From positions 18,682,741 through 18,746,740 of the forward strand of contig OX393562.1 of assembly GCA_947652115.1 (NCBI GenBank): DNA of 64,000 bases, given 5' to 3'. Made by a program: the position numbers and the translations under genes. How positions within the stretch are numbered: position 1 is the stretch's first letter; each line of letters starts with the position of its first letter. Source of the DNA: Blastomussa wellsi. Taxonomy: Eukaryota > Cnidaria > Anthozoa > Scleractinia > Plerogyridae. Below are positions 10,831-23,097 of the stretch, in pieces. The notes under the pieces are model-generated. The model was not told the DNA's origin. It made no database searches and saw only the letters and a list, made by a program, of their open reading frames with translations.

Positions 10831-12746
10831 GGGGTCTCTTTCGTTTCGACACGCTCCGCGTAAAATATAATACTGAAACTCTCGCATGTAAACAATGACA
10901 ATGGTGTGGCTGACTGGGACCCATTAAGTTTCGTTTCCTCGCAAAACTTGGGGTATCGAATGGTCTTTGCGAGCATGAGCAACATAGCCTTGCGAGCAAC
11001 GGGCACTTGGTTTCACTAAAACCGGGCACGCGAGAACTGCGGTCAGCGTACCCCGATGAACGTGATCAAGTTGATAACATTACAAGTGTGTGGGGGATGG
11101 TGCACGTTTAATTTTGATCTATGTGACGCAATTAATTGCGTACAAATTCCAGTTGAAATTGAGCGCCGGTTTTATTTATCAATTGCATTTAACTAAACTT
11201 AAATTTTGTTCTCTTTTATGCCAAAAGGCTTATCGAAAGACTACATGTTTTAACTCACGTTTGAAGAGCAAATGGGCGTGTATCATTTCGACTCTCGCAT
11301 TTAACTGCCTCTTGAAAATGGAAACTTCTGTTCCGAAATTCAGATACGTGACTTCCTTTCCAACGTACAGTCAAACAGAAACAAGTGGTCTTTGAAAATT
11401 TGGCGAGAATTTGTAGTATTGTGTGTGTTTTCATTTGTTGGGGAAGTATGCTGATTATTCAACCGTTAAACCCAAACAAATCATTATCTACCCCAAGGCC
11501 GGGGAGGGAATAAACTGGCGTCCGTTTTACCGACCTTTGTCTGTCACGTTTTTTTCTTAATGCGTAATTTTTAATGCAAGGACATTGTTCCTCAGTTCAA
11601 GATTAAATTTATGGTCTTGTTAAAAATAGAAATCTTGGATAGAGTTCAAATTGGTTTTGTGTAGTGTCTGGGCCATTTCTAAATGTAGCTCAGAGAGGAA
11701 TGCGGGAAGTTCTCGCTAACAGTTTACGGTGTGTAAACTCTCGCTTGTCGTATTCTGATCAATTATTATGGCAACCGACTACCAAAACACAAAAAGTTCT
11801 CAAGAGTCAACAAAAGAGACTTATGCTCAGCAATGAACAAACTAGGCGTTGATTGGTTTAAGGCTTTGTTTTGCTCGATGCTCCAGATTCACGTTTCCGC
11901 GTTCCGCCGGCTTCTCTAACCAACTTCTTGACGACGGAAACCACTAAGCCATTGAAAGAGTAATTAGATTTCTAGAGCCTTCACAGAGAGTGCTCTATCT
12001 CATCACGAATTGTCAAACCAAACAGTGGCACGGCAGGTTCTTGGTCACTAATATTGCTGGACGTTTGTCACAGAAGTTTTTTTTGATTGGCTCTGGAAGA
12101 GAGTTACTCCGCCTTACTTGACAGTGCAGCACAACACTGTTGACAGCTCTGTAGCCGGTCAAGCGAAATTCAATCATTCAAATTCATGGATTTTTTACCA
12201 CATTTTAACGATCAATATAAAAATGTTATTTAAAGATAACGTTTAGTTTCAGTTAACTGTTGGGAAAAAGGGATAACGAGAATACCGACCTCAAAATCCT
12301 ATTAACACGGTTCCCAACAATAATAGGAAGTCTGATTACCGGTAGGCCTTTAGCCTTAAGGCGTTTTTTTTTCTGTGATGGCAAATTGATCACAAAGCAA
12401 GTTCATTTTCAAAGCTGCTGACCAAGAGCACTGCAAAAGACCCCTTTTATTCAACATCAGTGTTATTCACTTTGCACAAATTCAGTTGCAAACGGATCAA
12501 ACCGCTACAGTGCAATTTAGGTTACGTGCTGTACGATTTATGTGAACATAAAGTTTCTTTCCATCTGATGAACGGAAATTACAAGTTACGATTGTTTAGT
12601 CGAACTAAAGTTTACTTGGTTCAATATGTATGCGTTCCACGTTCCTCCGTTTTATGCAACTCAGTTGTTGGATTGATGGGGAAATGCCACCAGTAAAAGA
12701 TGAAAAAATGTGTTGTTTCTTAAAAAGCAGACCTTAGAAGCAGCCA
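10831..12746. other. Intergenic, no gene recognised
   Basis: The longest ORF (11,090-11,395, +) has no recognised domain or start context. The rest is unique-looking AT-rich sequence without clear repeats. Confidence 0.45.
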
Positions 12747-12957
12747 TAGACCTATTCGGCTAACGTGTTTACCTCCTTGCTACCCAATTCAGATCATGTG
12801 ATGATTCATTTGGGAGGTTACAATTGTTTTGTTCGCACATACTTGCATGCAATCAGTTGTGTATGACAAATTGTACAATTGTAACCTCCCAAATGAATCA
12901 TCACATGACCTGAAATGGGTGGCAACAAGGATGTAAACACGTTAGCCGAACTGTCTA
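12747..12957. mobile_element. Long hairpin MITE
   Basis: Outer arms read TAGACC-TTCGGCTAACGTGTTTAC and its complement. An inner block TCATGTGATGATTCATTTGG-GAGGTTACAATTGT is also mirrored almost perfectly. The arms total about 85-90 bp each around a short loop. Flanking TA on both sides suggests a TA-targeting element. No coding capacity. Confidence 0.8.
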
Positions 12958-15900
12958 CTGATCATAATCTCTTATTTAATCTTCTTCTTTAACAATTCTT
13001 TTCAAGTTTCAGGAGAAGTAAAATTACTCAAAATGATCGTGTCCTTATCCTTACAACAAAGAGAGCTGTGTCGGTTAACAAGCCTTTATGAAATAGGCAC
13101 TGCACGTGCAAAAAGGCCTAGCCAGCTAACTGTCACAAGGTGGCACTGGTGCGAAGAACCCCCGTACAGTTATTTAGAAAAGATACATTTTGTTTCCGGT
13201 ACACTATTTCCTTGATTATAAATGATATGATTCAACGGATTTTTACTGTTTTCCGTTCCATCAGAATCGTGTTTCACTCTCTTGTGTGAACAAGAAACTG
13301 TGAAGCACACCTTGAAGATCAATTCAAAAAGGAAACATTTTGTTACCAATACAATATTTCCGGAACATTTGGAATTGCTGTTTTGCGTTAAATTGTTTTC
13401 TGGTTTTAATACTTCAGTCGCAAGAAAACTCCTTTAAAAAGAGATCCTTTTTATTGACAAAGGGGTCACACTGCGATATAAAACGCAATATTTTCTTCGA
13501 TATAAAAAAATTGTTCAACGCATTTTTGCGATTTTCACGTTTAATTTTATTGTTGCTGCGAGTAAATAGTTGTTGGTTTTCTTTTTGTTGCGAAGGCAAT
13601 ACTTCCTTCAATTGACTGATTTTCGACCATTTTCAGCACTTTCTGTTTTGCTACTGTAGTTTCGGAGTAATGTTAGCAATACGTGCTTTGGAGGTCAGAA
13701 AATGGTTTCCGGAAAAAGTTGTAAAGTATATTTGTCTTACTTGCCGATTTATATTTTTGGCAGGTCGTATTTGGTGTAGGAGAATCATACTCGAACACAT
13801 GCTAGAGCCCTAATATTAAAGCAGAAGCATTAACTGGTGGTGAAAGAAGCATTAGTAGTTTTATTCCCTTTTTTGTAGGACTGATTTTTCACTTTTCCTC
13901 AGTGAAAATATTGTTCCTTCCTTTAAAAGAATTGCATATGGAAATCATCTTTTTTGCGCTCGGCGCAATACACGAAACATACTAACGGTTGCATTTTGTG
14001 GTCTTTCTTCGGCAAAATTACATCACCAAATGAGTTTTAGCGGTTTTGGTCATAAAGGAAAGAATCCTCGAGAATCCGGCTCTTGAACTGAATGCTTGAA
14101 ATGATAGTGATTAATCACTGCTGAAACAACACCGAACATTCTTTTCCATCATTACAGTGTTTTCAAACGATAACGGTAATATTACACTGGAAGCTATCTT
14201 TCTGTAAATTCATTGTTCAGTTTGGATCCATTTTTGTTTGAGTTTTGATTTTCAAAGGCGTTCCGGGTTGAATTATGTCTGAATTCGAACGTTAAAACTG
14301 AAAACTAACGGTTCGAAAAGTATTTTCTCCTTACAGTACCAAGACATTTTCAAAACGTCAGCTGACGAGAATACCGAAGGACATCAACTAAGGGGACATT
14401 TTAGATGTATTTAATGTACCATTGGTTTTCAGAACTAACATGAAGTTTTGCGAACAGGAAAAAAAAGTATCACAGCTGCTTGAAGTGAAGGAAAAATCAT
14501 TACCTAATTAACTATTTGTATTAAAATAGGTCTTAATACGTCACTTGAAATATTGGGTCTACAACTGGACACTTAAAAGAGGCACGGATTACTGTTTTCA
14601 TTTAATACTCCGCAATGGTTCTCTACCGTTATTACAGTGTCTCGTAAACCATTTTCTAATCAGTTTTACTAACATACTTTCGCAAGTGTACATTTATGAT
14701 GTCTGACCCTGATACCAGTTAGATGTCCGGTTTGGCAGCCATCTCGGCGCCTATGTTTTGCCATATCCTGCGATTTGTGACTCTCACTTTTTTACCAAAA
14801 AAACCACCAACTGCAAAATTGGTGTCGCTCGAGCTGTGACTCGGTTGATGGACAGGAAACGGTTTAGCCAAATTATGACTGTTATCTAAAAGCGTTTACT
14901 GCCAACTTTGCATTTCTTTTGATTTCCAGCTGACAGGCTGTTGCTTGATGGTTTTCACAACAGAGATATCAACCGTAATCTAAACAATTCTGAAGTACCC
15001 TGTCACAACCAACCGTCTCATCTCGAGTGTGGATGTCCAGAGTTCAATCAACGTGACATTTTGAAGACCTCGAGAGAAAAAAAATTAAATTAAACGCCGA
15101 AAATCGACACCTGCATAAATGAAACGAAAACATAAACAAATTTTAAGAGTTGATTGATTAAGTCGTGGGCAGTCCTAGAAAGGAAAACAGCAAAGAAAAC
15201 AGTTAAATGTTGTCTTTTGTCGGATCGCAAGTTAATTTGCAGCCGTTTTCCGTTTTATTGATTCACTCATCCCAAATTGAACGCGAGTGACATGGCGCGG
15301 GATTCGTGTCGATAGAAAACAAATGTCGTCCTCCCTAGAGGGTGATCAAGTTGATTTGCGGTTCGTGACAAAGCCAGCCAATGAGAGATAATACTGCACA
15401 CAAGAAGTTCTAAAGCCTCTTGTCATTTGTCATCAGTGACTGGGTGTGGACTTCCGTTTTGAGTGGGTTTCTTTTGTGTCGTGTTTATGTAGGACACCAT
15501 TTGCATTTTAATCTTTCGCAACGGGAAATTAAACTTGAGGCTCTGGAGCTTTTGTTGTGGCTGCCATCGCTCGACGATCGCGACTCTTTGACTTTTCTAT
15601 TTGTGTTTTGATCGGGTCTGTTTCTCGGTTTTAAGTTGCGATTAACTCGCAAACCGTGTGTGTAAGTATTCGATTCGGGAGCGAGGTTCTGCCTACGTAA
15701 GTCGGTGATCATTCACTCGTGGAACCGGAACTAAGTCCCGCCATAGCATACCACCGTTTCCGTTAAAACAAGTTTATCACTTGAGGGATTTTAAAGCTTG
15801 AATTACAATAGAGAATAATCGACTTCGGCTAAATATAAATTACTCAAAACAACGGACTACAAAGGGGTGAGATCGAAAGTGTTTGGGTTGTGAAACAGGG

Positions 15901-16074
15901 CAGGTTTTCTCTTATCAGAGAACTTCTCGACATTAATGTATTACCTAACCGGACGTGTTCAACTGGCGGGATAATTGAAACTTCAGAGTCGTGGAAAGAA
16001 AAGGCAGGATTTCGTCAAGAAATATATTCTCAACTTGTCGAGTGTTCATAGCGTAGAGAGAGAATATTCAGACC
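12958..16074 (+). other. Region upstream of sprouty
   Basis: No protein gene is recognised. Nearer the gene, the DNA contains candidate splice donors (GTGTGTAAGTATT near 15,660 and CTACGTAAGTCGG near 15,695) and a pyrimidine-rich acceptor, GTTTTCTCTTATCAG, ending at about 15,917. This would allow a spliced 5' leader, as many sprouty genes have. The promoter is not pinned down: no convincing TATA box was seen. This is inference from sequence signals only. Confidence 0.35.
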
Positions 16075-16116
16075 ATGGCAGAATTTTGGATCGCCCTTTA
16101 TCCGCCGAAACATTGA
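16075..16116 (+). CDS. Possible upstream ORF in the sprouty leader, 13 codons
   Basis: An ATG in strong context (GACCATGG, A at -3 and G at +4) opens a 13-codon frame ending in TGA. It lies 229 bp before the sprouty start. The sprouty ATG at 16,345 has T at -3 and A at +4, a weak context. If the mRNA includes this stretch, the upstream frame would be expected to limit sprouty translation. Whether it is transcribed cannot be seen here. Confidence 0.3.
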   Translation: MAEFWIALYPPKH

Positions 16117-16344
16117 TATTACCGGGGAGTTTTCTTCGCTCAGTTTAATAGGAAATTCGCGGGAACTTTTTTTGGCAGATTTGATAAAAGGAAACATTAA
16201 ATTTCCCAAGCTGATCAACGGAAGTGCCACGCAAGCTAAGCCAGGCCAGCCCATTATAATAGAGTCACGACGTAGGTCGCGTTCAGTTTGAATAAGTAAC
16301 AACACCGGACGGTCTGTTGCACGGCCGGTCAACACGACGGATAC

Positions 16345-17334
16345 ATGAATACCGATGTATGGCAACACAGGTTCGACCACAGAACGACTTACAGTTCGTC
16401 ATACTCGATGAAACACGAAGGATTGAACAAGATGATGCATGGCACCAACAACAGAAATCATTTTGCCTTGGTCGAAAAATTGCCGCGTTTAACGACGAAC
16501 TTTCCTGCGAGCGGCGTAACAGAAGAGAGTGATGCGGACGATTATTACCCCTTTGTGATTGGACACGGATCGAGCTTTAAAGTTATCGACCCCAAAGTGT
16601 ACAAACAACTTCGCCGACATAATATTCATCAAAAGAAACCTGCTAGAGTCGCAGATTGCGCGAAAACATCGACGATTGTGAGTCACAAAACGCCCGCTAC
16701 AACGAATACAAAGTTGTCAAGTAGCTCTGACAGCGCGGACGATGCCGACGAATATTGTGAACTTTCACCGCTTGCAAAAGCGCCTCCCATAACGTTATCA
16801 ACTCTCAGGTCACAGTCCGTGGATTTAAAGTCTAAGAATAGCCTTGCAAAACTGTCTAGCTTCGAGCGGAGACTTTATACGGATTGTTATTATTCAAAGA
16901 CTAAATCTAGTCTAGTCGAGAGTCAGCCGAGTTCTCCAACATCACGGCCTACAACTCGGCTTGTGGACACTAGTTCATTGAAAAGCGAACGAGTGGAAAA
17001 CTGTTCTCAGTGGACAAACGAGAAACAAGAACCCCTCTTGTGTGGTGTGGAAGCAGACGAACTCATAGACTATGCCAGTTGCATGTGTTGTGTAAAAGGT
17101 ATCTTTTATCACTGTACGAAAGACAATTTCGATGAAGGACAACTCGCTGATGAGCCCTGTTCGTGCGCGGGTCCCGTGGGTTCGTGCGCGCCGCGATGGG
17201 GTTGCCTAGCTGTTCTCTCTCTATTCATTCCCTGCCTGTGCTGCTATTTGCCCGCTGTGGGCTGCAAAAAAGCTGCTACCAGTGCAAAGAAGAAGAAAAA
17301 GCCACAGAAACGCTTCAAATTTAACCCTAAATAG
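16345..17334 (+). CDS. Sprouty-type RTK/Ras-MAPK signalling inhibitor
   Basis: A single-exon ORF of 329 residues. The C-terminal half is a Sprouty domain: 14 cysteines between 220 and 307, with SCMCCVKGIFYHC (245-257), PCSC (271-274), RWGCL (284-288) and LSLFIPCLCCYLPAVGC (291-307). Family members are membrane-associated cytoplasmic proteins that dampen FGF/EGF receptor signalling. The N-terminal part is serine-rich and low in structure. DEYCELSP (135-142) sits where other Sprouty proteins have the NEY-type tyrosine motif, but its proline is at +5, not the +4 of the Cbl consensus. There is no EVH1 domain, so it is Sprouty and not Spred. The first part of the cysteine domain is poor in cysteines, and the usual cysteine-containing end is replaced by a lysine-rich tail (315-329). 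The start is the first in-frame ATG; Met22 or Met30 are alternatives. An intronless coding region is usual for this family. Confidence 0.93.
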   Translation: MNTDVWQHRFDHRTTYSSSYSMKHEGLNKMMHGTNNRNHFALVEKLPRLTTNFPASGVTEESDADDYYPFVIGHGSSFKVIDPKVYKQLRRHNIHQKKPARVADCAKTSTIVSHKTPATTNTKLSSSSDSADDADEYCELSPLAKAPPITLSTLRSQSVDLKSKNSLAKLSSFERRLYTDCYYSKTKSSLVESQPSSPTSRPTTRLVDTSSLKSERVENCSQWTNEKQEPLLCGVEADELIDYASCMCCVKGIFYHCTKDNFDEGQLADEPCSCAGPVGSCAPRWGCLAVLSLFIPCLCCYLPAVGCKKAATSAKKKKKPQKRFKFNPK

Positions 17335-18110
17335 AATGAGGAACAATTAACCTCTTCAGATCAGAAACATTTTGACTTCATAAGTCAGAGCATTGAGGTA
17401 ATTTTTGTAAAATACACCGCCGTATTTTATGTCTAAGTTTTTATGAGAGTTGAAATTGAATATTTTATTTACCGGGTATGAAATGAATCCGCAGAAGTCT
17501 CAAACAGATTTTCATTGGAAAGGCTCATTATATGTCATGGTCTCTCAGTTGCGGCCATTTGGTGTTAAAAAGCGCGCGTGTGGTGTTATATGCACTTCTG
17601 TTGCATGTATGCAACTTACGTTTATGATGACAGCCTGTGTGTTTTCGTGTCATTTTATTTATCGTAAGTTATGAAGTTGAAATCAGAGTTTGTGGATCTT
17701 TATTTACATGATAGGATGACTGATGGATTAGGAAATATCCTCAGGGTTCAATTTCAGCCTATCAAATGTTCGTGTTTTCCCAAGGGCTCTTTCACTGGCT
17801 AATCTATTTTAGTATTTAGTCTGTTTTGAAAAATTTGTTTGACATCTTTTGAATTTATTTCCACCCGACAAAAAATAATACTTACAATCTGCGAATATGC
17901 AGCAATGTAAAAAGAAATAGCTAAATTATGAAGCGCAGAAAGAATTATAATTTATGAAGTTATTAATCTCTGTATTTAAGTTTTGTCTCGTTTGACTATT
18001 GTTTGTAAAATTGCTCCGTTTCTGAAGACTCTATTATTATTATTACTTCAGATCTAAGATATGCGGAACGCTCAGAATGGAATTGAATAAAACTGGGTGT
18101 TACAGGATAT
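17335..18110 (+). other. Probable sprouty 3' UTR
   Basis: AT-rich sequence without coding features running from the stop codon to the first good polyadenylation signal. It contains several ATTTA words (for example in CATTTTATTTATCG near 17,650 and TTTATTTACATG near 17,700), which in animal mRNAs often mark short-lived transcripts. That would fit a feedback inhibitor, but is inference. Confidence 0.5.
18086..18091 (+). terminator. Polyadenylation signal AATAAA
   Basis: A canonical AATAAA about 750 bp after the sprouty stop codon, followed within 35 bp by a GT-rich stretch (GTTCTTGTGCGTGG). This is the arrangement expected of a working cleavage site. Confidence 0.5.
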
Positions 18111-21100
18111 GTTCTTGTGCGTGGTATTTTCTTGTTTCGTAGCTTCGCAACATTCCTTCACAAGCGTAGCAGTTTCGTTCATTCCGTTGCGTTAAATGGA
18201 ACACGCCTCCCAAGTTGAGCGAGTTTTGTACATAGAAGGCTGACCCCAGACTGATTCACGTTTTGAGAGTTGATCAAGTTGAAAACCGCATTAACCCCAC
18301 TTCGCATAAAACATTCTGAGCTCTCGCACATTTCTAGTTCTCTGTAGGCGTTAAGGTTTCGAAATGTTTCAGCGACATAAATTAATCCGAGGCAGCGAGC
18401 TAAAATGTTTCTTTTCCTTGTGATAACAAAGAAGACACTGTGATGTGACGTGCTGATACTTTCTTATCGCGCATTCGCTCGGAAACGGAAGTGGGAGGCG
18501 CCTAATTTCGATACTCGATGTTTCTTCTCAGCGCTCAGTGGTTAGTTCGGTCACTGTGCTTCCGTTTGCCCTCTGAACATATTTTTTTTGTCGAAAATAG
18601 ATCGCTAAAGGATGATATTTGCCCGCACAAAGCTTATCCAGTACGTTTGTATTATTGCTGGAATCGTCAGCGTGAATCATTTAAATAATATCAACTTGCG
18701 ATTTCCTTTGCCCGCGCAGAGCCATTGTATGGTGCAATGCTGTTTTCAGTGCTTTTGTTGCGCGATTTTTAAGGACAGCACGAGTTCCGTCTTGAGACAA
18801 TTGGATATTAAAGAGACACGGATAATCTTTGGAGGATTTTAGCTGCTTGCGCCGTGTTAATTGAAGAAATCGTCGGATTGAAATATTGTTCGTGAAGTAT
18901 GATAAGAAAAATCGACGAGGAAAGTTGAGTGAAGTGGTCGCTTTTTTGTCTTTCGTTTTTAAAGTCAAGATCTCACTTTCTTTTTGCGTCCATGATCACT
19001 TTGGTAAAAGTAAAAACGAAGGTTATTACAGTTGCGTGCTGTTGTTAGCAGCACATGTACTGACGGAAATAGACTGGTTAACCTTTCGAGCAAAGCTTAA
19101 AAAAGAACTTGAGTCGTTTTGAAAAGGTCTCAAGTTGTTTCTTCTGGAGTAGCGCTTGCAATTGAGAGCAATATCAAGTTTATCAATATGCTTTATTATT
19201 TTTCAGTTGTTTGCGTCAACAAGACGTTATATCAAAGTTCATTTAAAAGTGAATAAGTTTGACGGGCTGGCTTCTTCGTAGTCATATGAAAGTACATGTG
19301 AAAGCACATAGGTTTTGTTAGAAAAATGCTCTGATGAAGAAGTTGTCTTTGAACAATGAAAATTATTGATCGAAGGATCACGCAAACAAAGTCCATATTG
19401 AAATCGTTCATTATTCCCAAAGATGGATTTTAAAACTCTCTCTACTAACTATCTTAAATTTCTTTAAAAGCGAGCACTGATAATTTGGTGGTACAAGTTG
19501 TCAATTTTATTTATTCTAGTCCCTATCTACTTGACACTGCACTGATGTTGTGAGAAGGAAGGAAATAATGTTGGTCTCATCGTGAAGAAAAAAGCTTTGT
19601 TTTTCCATAGCAAGAAAGCCTTGTAAAATCCAGTGTTTGCAAAACCTACGTTGAATACTCTCAAACTCAAGAATTATGTTAGCGGATCTAATGTGGGTTG
19701 GATCGCCCAAGGCACCGCTTAAACTATTTTGCTCTGGTTCACGTATTTAACGCCCAGGCGAACAGATTGTCGAGGGCGCGAAAACCTTATTGCCGGCAAC
19801 GACATGAAGTGGGTTTATTCCATTAAACAGTCTTAATTAATATTTTTTGACGAGATTTCTTTTATTCCAGTGGCTGAATGACAGACGGGTACTAAGTTAC
19901 GTGTATCCTTAGGATTATATAGCTACTTGTTTGCCTCTCAAGGTTAGGCGTTTTTGTGATTTTACTGCTATCGAGAAAATTGCCAGTAGTAGTAGCGTCT
20001 TTATGAACTATTCATTATTTTTGGCTCAGACGACCGCACAAGACATTTTCAAGCCTCCCGGTTAAGGGGTTGCATTCGTACAATGAAAGTATTTTTCGCT
20101 GCTGCCTAATAAAATGTCGTTAGCTTCTGTACATGATGGCTCTCTATCGATCGAGGCTGCAGTTTCCACCTACACGAATTCCTAAATTATTTTACGCTAT
20201 GGGCTAGGAATCAAACTTATTTATAACAATGTGTACCAAAGGAAGCCTGCCTACGATTTTTGTGTACAAAAAAATATGGCGAAAATGTGAACTTATCAGG
20301 TAACTGTTGCAGGCAAGTCAACACTACAAAAAGTATCGTATTTTTAAGACTCATATCGGTTTAACTGAGCAATACCGGAGCACAGGAAAGTCTTGAGATA
20401 TTTTCAGAAAGACATTTAATACAAGTATGTCTATTTATTGTCGAATATCTGTACCAGTGGCTATTAAATTATTGAAATGTTCAACTGTTGATTGTATCCG
20501 CCTCAACTGAACCCGTAGGACTTTGATTCTGTCGCCGAAAAACGGATCGTTTTGACGGAAAGTGTTTTTTTCTAAACATAGCTTGCTATCGCATCTCTTG
20601 TCTAGACAATCAACATTTAGCGGAAAAAGCTTGGGAACCCAACAGGATGTCGCTTAGCCACAAGAGAACTGAAGTTTCAGTATTAGGAGGTGATATTGCT
20701 CGCTTCTGTTCTATTGGGGTGAAAACCCCCTTGTCGCTCACAGCGGAAAGAGATTCTTGACCTTCTTGTAGTCGAGTTTGCGTGTAGGTATATAGTTGGT
20801 CAGTATATTAGATTTTCTATATCTGTGTATATATTTTTGGTTGTTTTCGATGTTTTGGTAATTTGTTTAAATTGGGAGGCGGGAGGGTGACGACTGATAC
20901 TGCCGCAGAGATGAACACATGAACTTGTTCCAAGCAGCAAATTAGAACAAGGCGTTGGCTTTCGAATTTCCTTTACTAGCTCTCGAATTTCCTAATCAGT
21001 GCTGTAGTATTCCTGTGATGCGCTTAGTAAGAGCGTGCTGATCGAGCTGAGTCACGGGCGAATAAAATTCAGTCCGTGGCCGAGAGCTTGTCTTCCGTGT

Positions 21101-22472
21101 AAACAGTTCAAGGTTGAATGAAATCGGACGAGTTTGTGAAAGGGAAGGGAGGGGGGGGGGATGAAAGCTAGAGAAAAAGGAATCTGCGGGTGACTTGAGG
21201 TCTTGGCCAAGGTTCTGCCTAAAAAATGTGCAGCGTTGACAAGAAGACAGCGGCATGTCGAACTGTCTGCGCATGCTTGGTTTGCTTTACTTGATCATTT
21301 CAGTTCACAGCATAAACTAAATCACATGCCTTGATGCTGTCTAATTCTGAAGTACTCGTGATGTTTTTTGTTTCCGCTTCATAGGCGAGGCATCTGATAG
21401 TTAGCTACGTTTTCGCTGAGGACGTGCACTTGAAAGAATTTGTTCTTGCTTTTCAATGATCTTCAACAGAAGGGAAGCGCAGACACTGTTTGTTTTCCTC
21501 ATTTTAGTTGAAGGCGTTGTCTCAACTCTTTTCCTGTCATCCTTAAATTTAAAAGACAGTTTGCCTTGTGGCCCTGTGATCCTGTCACGTCCCAGCTAGC
21601 GCCGTTTCTTTCTAAAATTGACAGCCTAAATAATTCGTGTATTAAAGGAGCGCGGTCACGGATGACACAGTTTAAAAAGTTTAGCCTATTAAAATTTTTC
21701 AATTTTGTGAATCACAATCCATCTTAATCTTCCTCATTCGAATTCATCCTTGATTCTTCCTAGTTTATAGGTGCATCTTTGGTGTTTTTCGACCTTAGTG
21801 CACTACTATTTCAAGGTTTCCTTTGATCTGAAGGCAATTTTATACATTGCCAAAGTTGACTTTGTTCACGGTGACTGTGCCCCTTTAAAGTCACGGAATT
21901 GTCTTCTAGGTTTTAATTGTTTGAATATGAATACCGAAGTTTGTTCTCACGTTTTTCAGTCTTCACTTCCAATTTAACTAAAAATGCAATTCTTCTCACC
22001 GACGGATCACTTAATTAACGATACTACCAGAGAGAAATTAAATTAACTTTAACCGCTATGTAATACGCGTTCCTGTTTTTTTTTTCTGGCATAAATACGA
22101 GATAAATTGGTTGATTCAAACGCTTTTTGTCAGCTGTAGGTAGCAGAATGAGGACTGATCGTCAAATGCAAGTTTTAGTAAACCGACTACCACGAGGAAA
22201 ACATACGGAGTGAGGCGGATGGAAAACTGAGCATTCGGGGCAGTTTGCGAAGTGCTAATTTACGCGAACAAATGGAAGAAACAAAGAAATCAACAGGATC
22301 TTCCCTAGAGTCTAATTGTTTTGCGGTGTAACGTAGCTGAAAGTAGTCGTTTAGCAGTTGTCATAGAAGATAACAGCCACATCTAAATACAGATAGGCTT
22401 GTCAGTCGCTTGCTTGTGGTTGCATATGAAAACATCAAGAGCTTAAAATCGCCATGTTTCTTTTGTCTTCCG
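18111..22472. other. Intergenic, no gene recognised
   Basis: Short ORFs occur on both strands (for example 18,612-18,842 and 18,681-18,968, which overlap in opposite directions), but none has a domain, splice context or codon pattern that stands out. A short G run sits at 21,151-21,160. The words around 21,803-21,845 (ACTATTTCAAGGTTTCCTTTG) recur at 59,998-60,044. No larger structure was seen. Confidence 0.45.
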
Positions 22473-22712
22473 TTATGAATATGCGCGACATGTTCGCTCC
22501 ACCCATTCTCCGGCTTCACTCTCCGCCCACTCAGTCGTGAAACGTGACTCCAAACATTGGTGCAGAACATCCAGCTTTTCCCGCTGCCCTGAAGAAGGGT
22601 TACGAGCCGTCATGGACGATTCGCGTGATTCCAACCAAAGCTTAATATACTCTTCGTTAGCCGCTGCCTTCCGCCGCTTTGTGGGAAATGTCGTATTGCC
22701 TGGACGTGCCAT
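22473..22712 (-). CDS. Unrecognised 79-codon ORF
   Basis: It begins with a true ATG and ends in TAA. The product is hydrophilic and charged, with a basic start (PTKRRK at 11-16) and acidic tryptophan-containing segments further on (KLWLESRESS; EWAESEAGEWVE). The amino-acid make-up looks more protein-like than neighbouring ORFs. It could be a first exon or a remnant of a lineage-specific gene. I recognise no family, and the opposite strand is also open across part of it, so it may be chance. Confidence 0.3.
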   Translation of the reverse strand: MARPGNTTFPTKRRKAAANEEYIKLWLESRESSMTARNPSSGQREKLDVLHQCLESRFTTEWAESEAGEWVERTCRAYS

Positions 22713-23097
22713 TTGGGTTTTCTCGAGGTTTTAAGGTTTCCTGTCTTAAAGGCGTCCTGCTGTGTTTGATTTTGTTTTGTATTTGGGGCGCCGTTTTCGA
22801 TTATATCAGTAATTTGGTGGTTTTCCGCGCGCATCAGAATAACCAAGGCAACATCCAGCCTGCCGAATTGTCTGGGTGTTGTTTAGTCGCTTTGAAGTTA
22901 TAATTAGCAGAAAGATGAATAAATGTCCCACAGAATTCAGATCCCAACCCCTCCCCCTCCCCCCTCCGTAACATAATCTCCTTCGTAAACGAGCAGTGTT
23001 TTCTACCTTCAGCTTGTGGAGGGGCTGGTGCTCTCCTCCACTAATTGTGTTCTTCTATTGAAACGTCACGGTTTGTACATTTTGAGAAATTTAGCCT

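Noticed and set aside
16030..16380. 116-codon minus-strand ORF over the sprouty start
   Set aside because: It lies opposite the sprouty leader and first codons and has no recognised motif; treated as a shadow of the real gene.
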